The notes under the pieces: generated by a model | What the model saw: the letters and a program-made list of their open reading frames with translations, nothing else | Database searches by the model: none | Told to the model about the DNA's origin: nothing | Source of the DNA: Actinomycetota bacterium | GTDB taxonomy: Bacteria > Actinomycetota > Actinomycetes > Streptosporangiales > Streptosporangiaceae | Direction: 5' to 3' | DNA: 9,700 bases | Assembly (NCBI GenBank): GCA_003140115.1 | Contig: PLIQ01000215.1 | Coordinates: 10,892 to 20,591 of the forward strand | Translations under genes and position numbers: made by a program | Part shown: one piece after another, positions 5,511 to 9,700 of the stretch | How positions within the stretch are numbered: the stretch's first letter is position 1 | Layout: each line of letters begins with the position of its first letter

Positions 5511-7025
5511 TTGGATCACGAAACAAAGATAAAGCGAATACGGAGACGCAAAGTGGCCTTGGTAGCTGTCACGCACGGCGCGATGTCCCGGCTCAGGCTG
5601 CTGGCACCGGCCACAGCGCTCGCCCTAGCCATCCCGATGGCACTGTTCACCACAGCGGCCCAGGCCGCGGTCCCGTCCGGCGGGGGGACGGCCGCCGTGA
5701 CGATCGATGGTGCGACGCGGTATCAGCAGATCAGCGGCTTCGGCGCGTCAGAAGCCTTCGGACAGGCGCAGACGATCATGGACGCGCCGTCCGCGACCCA
5801 GAAGCAAGTGCTGAACCTGCTCTACAGCTGGACCAGCGGGGCCGGCCTGACCATCTTGCGGAACGAGATCAGCGCGGACGCGGGCAGTACCATAGAGCCG
5901 AAGGCGCCGAGCGGCCCCAACGCCACGCCGACCTACCTGCCGTTGTCGTCGATCGACGAAGACCAGGGGCAGCTGTGGTTCGCCCAAAAGATCAAGGCTG
6001 AATACGGTGTCACCGATGTCTTCGCCGACGCCTGGAGCGCCCCGGCGTTCATGAAGACGAACCACTCCGCCGATAACGGCGGCGCCGTGTGCGGCGTGCC
6101 GGGCGCCACGTGCAGCAGCGGCGACTGGCGCCAGGCCTACGCGAACTACCTGAAGCAGTACGCGGCCGACTACGCCGCCGCCGGCGATCGGCTCACCTAC
6201 GTCGGACCTGAGAACGAGGCGGACTTCGGTCCGGACTACGACAGCATGATCATGAGCCCGTCCCAGACCGCGAACTTCCTCGACGTCCTCGGCCCCACGA
6301 TGGCGACGTCCGGCCTGGGCACAAGGGTCGAGTGCTGCGCCACCGAAGGCTGGAATTACGCCGCCCAGTACGCGGCGGCCATCGAGTCCGACCCGGTGGC
6401 CAGCCGCTATGTGCCGGTCTTCACGAGCCACGGCTACAGCGGGGCGCCCGGCTCGCTACTGCCGGGATGGACCGAGCCGGTATGGGAGACCGAGTGGTCC
6501 ACGTTCCAGTCGTGGGATCCCGCCTGGGACGACGGCACCACCGCGTCGGGGTTCGCCTGGGCCCAGAACATCTACACCGGCCTGACCGCGGCGAACCTAA
6601 ACGCGTTCCTGTACTGGTGGGGCACGAGCACCCCGTCGGAGGGCGGGGACAACGAGAGCCTGGTCCAGGTCAACGGCACGACCGTCAACCCGTCGGGCCG
6701 CCTGTGGGCGTTCGCGAACTACAGCCGGTTCGTCCGGCCCGGCGCGGTCAGGATCGGCACCTCCACCTCTGACGGAAGCCTCGAGGTGACCGCATTCGGC
6801 AACGTCAACGGCTCGGTGGCGGTAGTCGTGCTGAATACGGCCAAGACACCGCAGACCGCCGGCTTCTCGCTGAGCCAGGCAGGCGACGGGGTCCTGGCCA
6901 CGCCCTACCTGACCAACGCCTCGCACGACACCGCCGCGCAGCCTGCCCTCCCGGTCCAGCAGGGATCCTTCACCGCGACGCTGCCCGCGAGGTCTCTGGT
7001 CACCTACCAGATCCCCGCCGCTTAA
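5511..7025 (+). CDS. Secreted GH30 glycoside hydrolase, fungal xylanase/galactanase-like
   Basis: A predicted exported endo- or exo-hydrolase of beta-linked glycans, 504 residues. The N-terminus carries a basic region and a hydrophobic stretch (about 31-47) ending AAQA before residue 53, a typical Sec signal with AxA cleavage. The mature part opens with SGFGASEAFGQA (75-86). YVGPENEADF (230-239) carries the acid/base Glu236, and WETEW (325-329) the nucleophile, most likely Glu328. A (beta/alpha)8 barrel runs to about 400 with FLYWWG at 366-371, then WAFANYSRFVRPGA (399-412) leads into the C-terminal beta domain typical of GH30. The phrases DAWSAPAFMKTN (173-184) and SGDWRQAYANYL (203-214) recall the fungal-type GH30 subfamilies (xylanases of GH30_7, galactanases of GH30_5). 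The start is uncertain: TTG 5511 follows GGAAGG and an in-frame TGA, GTG 5553 has GGAG 7 nt upstream, and ATG 5583 gives the cleanest 28-residue signal peptide. It ends 17 nt before the convergent LCP gene. Confidence 0.82.
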   Translation: MDHETKIKRIRRRKVALVAVTHGAMSRLRLLAPATALALAIPMALFTTAAQAAVPSGGGTAAVTIDGATRYQQISGFGASEAFGQAQTIMDAPSATQKQVLNLLYSWTSGAGLTILRNEISADAGSTIEPKAPSGPNATPTYLPLSSIDEDQGQLWFAQKIKAEYGVTDVFADAWSAPAFMKTNHSADNGGAVCGVPGATCSSGDWRQAYANYLKQYAADYAAAGDRLTYVGPENEADFGPDYDSMIMSPSQTANFLDVLGPTMATSGLGTRVECCATEGWNYAAQYAAAIESDPVASRYVPVFTSHGYSGAPGSLLPGWTEPVWETEWSTFQSWDPAWDDGTTASGFAWAQNIYTGLTAANLNAFLYWWGTSTPSEGGDNESLVQVNGTTVNPSGRLWAFANYSRFVRPGAVRIGTSTSDGSLEVTAFGNVNGSVAVVVLNTAKTPQTAGFSLSQAGDGVLATPYLTNASHDTAAQPALPVQQGSFTATLPARSLVTYQIPAA

Positions 7026-7042
7026 TGACCGCCACGCAGCGA

Positions 7043-8086
7043 TCACGGCACGACCTGCGGCGTCAGGGTCGTCGGATACTCCTTGACGAAGCCCGCGAGG
7101 TTGTCCTGCTCGACCGCCGTCCACAGCTGACTGTCGGTCGTCGTGTTCAAGACGAGCTTGCCGCCGACCGTCTGGGTGGCGGCGGTCACGAAGGTGGCGG
7201 CGGAACCGCTCAGCCCGCCGAGTTTGGTGGCGAGCGACATGACCTGCGAGTTGGTCATGCTGCTGTCCACGGTCAGCGCGCTGGTGAGCGCATTGAGCAC
7301 GCTGACCATGGTGACGGGATTGGTGAGCAGGCGGTAGTCCGAGATCTTGGCCAGGGTCGCGCGGACGATGACCTCCTGGCGCAGCGTCCGGCCCTCATCG
7401 CTGAGCGCAGGGTCGCGGGCATAGTAGACGGCTGTGACGCCGGTGAGGACATTGGCGCCCTGAGGGAAGGTCTCCCCGAAGGCGGTGCTGGTCTCGGGGA
7501 TGGTGACCGTTATCCCGCCGACGGCCTCCAGGAGGTTCGCCACGTGGCTGAAGTCGATCGCCGCGTAGTCGTTGATGGGAACGCCGGTAGCGCCCGTGAT
7601 GGTGGTAACCACGAGGCTCGGGCCGCCCTCCTCGTCCGCCTCCCAGAGGGGCTGAGCGCCGTGACCGGGCACGTTGACGACCGTGTCGCCCGGGATCGTC
7701 ACCGCGCCGCCAGCCTGCCCGTTGGCGTCGATGTGCAGGAGCATGAAAAGCTTGCTGTAGCCTGGCACGTTCGACCCGGTGGGCCCGAAAGGACTGGCGG
7801 TGACCAGGATCGTCTGCCCGGATGAGGTGGCCGCGACCAGGCCGGCGACCTTGACGCGCGGAATGCTGCTGGCCAGGTGGTTGACGTACGCGTAACCTCC
7901 GGCTGCCACCGCGATCGCCAGGGCGAGAAGCGAACCGGTCGCTATCAGTGCGATGCGCCATGGACGGCGCTTTCGCTGGAGCGGGGCCGACGGATGCTCG
8001 CCGTCACGTGCGGAAGCGTCGGCGGAGGGGCTAGCGGAAGCGTTGGCGGAAGGCCCTGCGTCGGTCATATTGCTTATATCGGACAT
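7043..8086 (-). CDS. LCP (LytR-CpsA-Psr) family membrane protein with degenerate active site
   Basis: LCP proteins transfer lipid-linked glycopolymers onto the cell wall outside the membrane. The 347 residues comprise an Ala/Ser-rich cytoplasmic tail (1-37), the basic stretch RKRRPWR (38-44), one membrane helix (about 45-67) and an extracellular domain. Family features seen are FMLLHID (114-120), IPGDTVVNVPGHG (131-143), GGPSLVVTTITGATGVPINDY (154-174), AIDFSHVANLLEAVGGITV (176-194) and a late RxLRQ stretch (233-237). Several expected catalytic or phosphate-binding residues are altered: the usual SDSR loop reads ASPF (97-100), the RSDT motif reads YSKL (110-113), and the IPRD Arg is Gly133. 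Asp134, Arg224, Arg233 and Arg236 remain. It may be a divergent or inactive member. The ATG is fixed by an in-frame TAG directly before it, with GGGGGAAA as ribosome site. The gene converges on GH30, and a possible leader ORF overlaps its start. Confidence 0.75.
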   Translation of the reverse strand: MSDISNMTDAGPSANASASPSADASARDGEHPSAPLQRKRRPWRIALIATGSLLALAIAVAAGGYAYVNHLASSIPRVKVAGLVAATSSGQTILVTASPFGPTGSNVPGYSKLFMLLHIDANGQAGGAVTIPGDTVVNVPGHGAQPLWEADEEGGPSLVVTTITGATGVPINDYAAIDFSHVANLLEAVGGITVTIPETSTAFGETFPQGANVLTGVTAVYYARDPALSDEGRTLRQEVIVRATLAKISDYRLLTNPVTMVSVLNALTSALTVDSSMTNSQVMSLATKLGGLSGSAATFVTAATQTVGGKLVLNTTTDSQLWTAVEQDNLAGFVKEYPTTLTPQVVP

Positions 8087-8133
8087 CTAATTTCCCCCGG
8101 TCTGCCTTTACGGCCGACTTGCCTCAGCCCCAT
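8074..8133 (-). CDS. Possible 19-residue leader ORF overlapping the LCP start
   Basis: Reading minus from 8133, an ATG opens a frame of 19 codons (MGLRQVGRKGRPGEIRCPI) ending in TAA at 8076-8074, 13 nt inside the LCP gene in another frame. It is preceded by AAAGGAGA (8150-8143), a better ribosome-binding sequence than that of the LCP gene, with 10 nt between GGAG and the ATG. The ribosome site lies in the loop of a potential GGCGC/GCGCC stem (8151-8155 with 8134-8138). This may be a translationally coupled leader or chance. The peptide resembles nothing I know. Confidence 0.25.
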   Translation of the reverse strand: MGLRQVGRKGRPGEIRCPI

Positions 8134-8438
8134 GGCGCTGCTTCTCCTTTGCGCCGTCCGGGACGAAGCGCTGCTTTCCCGGAGCGGCCCGCTGTGCGGA
8201 GGGACTGCGAACGCCTTCAAGTAACGCTTGATCTGGTTTGTTCACCCTCTGTCAATTTATGCTTGCGCAAGGTAATCTATCGAGGCGCCCAGGTAAAGGC
8301 AAGAGACCCGGCGTTCCCGGCGTCAAGATGATGGGGGAATGCGTGAGCGAGGAGCCGCTGACGACCTGGCCGGGATTCACCTGGGCTGGGCCGCGCCATC
8401 CCGGCCCGGAGGCGGGCGGCCCTGCCCGCGGTCAGCCG
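8087..8438. other. Gap of about 350 bases between LCP and phosphatase genes
   Basis: Besides the leader ORF this stretch shows no credible gene. A small stem, GCGGGC (8412-8417) with GCCCGC (8424-8429) and a 6-nt loop, lies 9 nt beyond the phosphatase stop and could act as a T-less terminator for it. On the minus strand TTGACA (8255-8250) is a perfect -35 word, but the hexamer 17 nt on is ATCAAG, a poor -10, so an LCP promoter there is only a suggestion. CTTGCGCAAG (8262-8271) is a perfect 10-bp palindrome just upstream of it and might be an operator. CGTCC-G-GGACG (8155-8165) and AGCGG-C-CCGCT (8183-8193) are further short palindromes. About 8225-8280 is AT-richer than its surroundings, as promoters often are. 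Confidence 0.4.
8412..8429 (-). terminator. Candidate T-less hairpin terminator after the phosphatase gene
   Basis: GCGGGC and GCCCGC form a 6-bp all-G/C stem with a 6-nt loop, 9 nt past the phosphatase stop codon on the minus strand. No T-tract follows, as is common for actinobacterial terminators. The stem is short, and such G/C stems are frequent by chance in this DNA. Confidence 0.3.
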
Positions 8439-9011
8439 TTAGGGATGCGGTCCAACATGCGCCCAGCCCAGCTCGGCCAGCCTGGCCACCGACCGATCCA
8501 GCAGCCTGGCCACATCCACGTAGGCACGCAGCGGTTTTCCGGCCGGGTCGAGCACGTCGTCTTCGGCCGAGGCGCCCAGCAGCGCCGCGCGCTCGCGTCC
8601 GTCATGAGTCCGCGACAGCCAGCCGGAGAACGGCTCCCCTGGCCGCCGGGGCCCGATCCGCTCGCCCCGCCGGATGAGTTCCCGGAGCGTGAACGCACGC
8701 GGCCACGCCCCGGGCTCGGTCACCACGGCGTACCGGAGACTGTCCCGGGCCATCGCCAGCACCAGGTCGGCGCGGGCCAGGTCGTCGGCGCGGACGACGC
8801 GGCTGCGGTGCGCAGTGAGGTCGATCCCGTACCCGGCCATGACCGAGACGACCTCCGGGAGCGGCGGATCTCCGCCGCCAAGCATCCCGGCCGACCGGAC
8901 CTGGGCCGCCACGCCGAGCTCGGACAGCCGCCGCGCCAGCAGCGCGGCCGCCATCGGCGACCGGCAGACGTTCGCGGTGCACAGCACCACAATGCCGTCA
9001 ATGTCTGGCAT
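8439..9011 (-). CDS. Low-molecular-weight protein tyrosine phosphatase
   Basis: Predicted cytoplasmic phosphatase that removes phosphate from protein tyrosines. In polysaccharide loci such enzymes (Wzb, CpsB-like, Ptp) act on the BY-kinase that controls chain length. The 190 residues are at the long end of the family. The P-loop CTANVCRS (11-18) gives the C-x5-R signature with nucleophile Cys11 and Arg17. RSAGM (39-43) and GIDLTAHRSRVV (62-73) are further family segments. DVLDPAGKP (152-160) contains the Asp-Pro pair whose Asp155 is the expected general acid. The ATG at 9011 is the first start after an in-frame stop upstream, yet no ribosome-binding sequence precedes it, so initiation may be leaderless or weak. 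The divergently transcribed neighbour encodes a Wzz/BY-kinase-type protein, which fits a kinase/phosphatase pair. An arsenate reductase of the same fold is less likely, given the CTANVCRS loop and this context. Confidence 0.87.
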   Translation of the reverse strand: MPDIDGIVVLCTANVCRSPMAAALLARRLSELGVAAQVRSAGMLGGGDPPLPEVVSVMAGYGIDLTAHRSRVVRADDLARADLVLAMARDSLRYAVVTEPGAWPRAFTLRELIRRGERIGPRRPGEPFSGWLSRTHDGRERAALLGASAEDDVLDPAGKPLRAYVDVARLLDRSVARLAELGWAHVGPHP

Positions 9012-9102
9012 AACGATATTGCCGGACGTTTCACTTCATTTGCATTCGGTAAGCCGAGCCAGGAATCCAGATCGCGAAATTTTCAGAACGGAACACGCTG
9101 CC

Positions 9103-9194
9103 ATTGGCACGCACAGATTTTACCGCGTCGGCGCTTGGCGTACACTCATTTCACGCGGCGGCCGATGCGGTCCCGGCCACTGCCGCGTGCCAAT
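9103..9194. repeat. 10-bp perfect inverted repeat flanking the chain-length gene promoter
   Basis: ATTGGCACGC at 9103-9112 and GCGTGCCAAT at 9185-9194 are exact reverse complements, 72 bases apart. The left arm lies just upstream of the candidate -35 and the right arm ends 13 nt before the ATG at 9208. Neither arm extends further. The layout would suit two binding sites for one regulator, between two divergent genes. Confidence 0.7.
9119..9146 (+). promoter_or_regulatory. Candidate promoter for the chain-length gene
   Basis: TTTACC (9119-9124) and TACACT (9141-9146) match four of six positions each of the -35 and -10 consensus, with a 16-nt spacer. A transcript from about 9153 would have a leader of about 55 nt. 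The match is moderate and rests on inspection only. The phosphatase must use a separate promoter on the opposite strand in the same gap, which I could not place. Confidence 0.4.
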
Positions 9195-9207
9195 CAGAGA
9201 GAAAGTA

Positions 9208-9700
9208 ATGATGACCGAACTCGGTACCGAGCCGTCATTTCGCTCATATCTGCAGATCTTGCGCCGCCGCAAATGGTGGGTGGGCCTGGCCGCCGCGCTC
9301 GGACTGGCGGCTAGCCTGGCGTTCTCGCTGACCGCACACAAACAGTACTCGTCTAGCGCGCAGCTGCTGGTGCAGCCGTCCGTCGAGGCGAACGGGACCG
9401 GTCTGCTGCAGCCGCAACCGGTGACTCAGACGGACGTGGAGACCGAGTTGCAGCTGGTCACCAGTGCCTTGGTCCAGCAGGCCGTCCACGCCCGGCTCAA
9501 CAGTACGCCGACGGTATCGGTATCAGAGGTCAGCCAGACGGACGTGATGGCCATCACGGCCACCAGCGAGGTGCCGTCGCAGGCGGCCCTGATCGCGAAC
9601 GTCTACGCGACAGCCTTCGTCCAGTACCAGCAATCGTTGGCCGAACGCAATCTGGCCACCGCCGAAGCCCAGCTGCGCTCACAGATCTCCTCGCTTACCC
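9208..9700 (+). CDS. Wzz/BY-kinase-type polysaccharide chain-length protein, N-terminal part
   Basis: The frame opens at ATG 9208 (a second ATG follows at 9211) and stays open for 164 codons to the right edge. It reads MMTELGTEPSFRSYLQILRR, then a basic stretch and a membrane helix (about 23-43, starting WWVGLAAALG), then YSSSAQLLVQP (47-57). This is the standard start of Wzz-domain proteins: a short cytoplasmic N-terminus, a first membrane helix and an extracytoplasmic domain with a helical, Gln-rich stretch starting (about 130-164). They set polysaccharide length, and in actinobacteria they are often fused to a C-terminal tyrosine autokinase. Whether a kinase domain follows lies outside the window. 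GAGAG (9197-9201) is the likely ribosome site, 6 nt before 9208 or 9 before 9211. The divergent tyrosine phosphatase supports a phosphorylation-controlled assembly system. Confidence 0.83.
   Translation, partial: MMTELGTEPSFRSYLQILRRRKWWVGLAAALGLAASLAFSLTAHKQYSSSAQLLVQPSVEANGTGLLQPQPVTQTDVETELQLVTSALVQQAVHARLNSTPTVSVSEVSQTDVMAITATSEVPSQAALIANVYATAFVQYQQSLAERNLATAEAQLRSQISSLT

Noticed and set aside
3798..5576. A 592-codon open frame on the minus strand, antisense to the GT2 gene
   Set aside because: The plus strand there encodes an unmistakable GT2 with DxD, ED and QxxRW and membrane helices. The antisense product has low-complexity charged composition and no recognisable domain, as expected from high-GC third-position bias.
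7025..7825. A 266-codon plus-strand frame antisense to the LCP gene, directly following GH30
   Set aside because: Its ATG overlaps the GH30 stop and could suggest coupling, but the product is Gly/Arg/Asp-rich without family features, while the minus strand shows a membrane helix and LCP signatures.
8227..8255. Minus-strand promoter with perfect TTGACA upstream of the LCP gene
   Set aside because: The hexamer at the correct distance is ATCAAG, with no usable -10, so it is mentioned only as a possibility and not called.
8238..9314. A 358-codon plus-strand frame across the phosphatase gene
   Set aside because: It is antisense to a clear phosphatase with a CTANVCRS loop, and it crosses the regulatory gap and the start of the chain-length gene in a different frame.
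1..9700. tRNA, rRNA, CRISPR or phage attachment sites
   Set aside because: No cloverleaf-like segment, no regularly spaced identical repeats with unique spacers and no integrase-linked direct repeats were seen; the ~14-nt array at 5357-5450 is too short and degenerate for CRISPR.

Overview
The window reads as high-GC actinobacterial DNA. Codon third positions are strongly G/C, long shadow reading frames lie antisense to genes, GTG/TTG starts are plausible, and the protein families (LCP protein, Wzz-type chain-length protein, low-molecular-weight tyrosine phosphatase, IS630-type transposase) are usual in soil actinomycetes. No genus can be named from the sequence alone.

Layout. (1) 1-153, minus: the first 51 codons of an IS630-family transposase that runs off the left edge, followed by an AT-richer gap. 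(2) 367-5312, plus: a tight four-gene set. It holds a UDP-glucose 6-dehydrogenase, a UDP-glucuronate decarboxylase (UDP-xylose synthase) overlapping it by ATGA, an extended-SDR sugar-nucleotide 4-epimerase carrying a Cys-x-x-Cys insertion, and a membrane GT2 glycosyltransferase overlapping the epimerase by TGATG. (3) 5313-5510: a gap with about seven degenerate repeats spaced roughly 14 nt apart. (4) 5511-7025, plus: a secreted GH30 glycoside hydrolase of the fungal xylanase/galactanase-like kind. (5) 7043-8086, minus: a membrane-anchored LCP-family protein that lacks several expected catalytic residues, with a possible leader ORF over its start. (6) 8439-9011, minus: a low-molecular-weight protein tyrosine phosphatase. 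(7) 9208 to the right edge, plus: the start of a Wzz/BY-kinase-type chain-length protein, divergent from the phosphatase.

Taken together this is an exopolysaccharide or capsule-type biosynthesis locus. The first two enzymes would make UDP-glucuronate and then UDP-xylose. The epimerase would supply a further activated sugar, the GT2 would polymerise or transfer sugars at the membrane, and the Wzz-type protein with the phosphatase would control assembly. The LCP protein could attach polymer to the wall, if it is active. The exported GH30 sits where hydrolases such as BcsZ, PelA or PslG sit in other polysaccharide loci. A xylanase-like hydrolase beside a UDP-xylose pathway suggests a self-made xylose-containing polymer with its own trimming enzyme. 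That linkage is inference, and the polymer itself cannot be read from the sequence.
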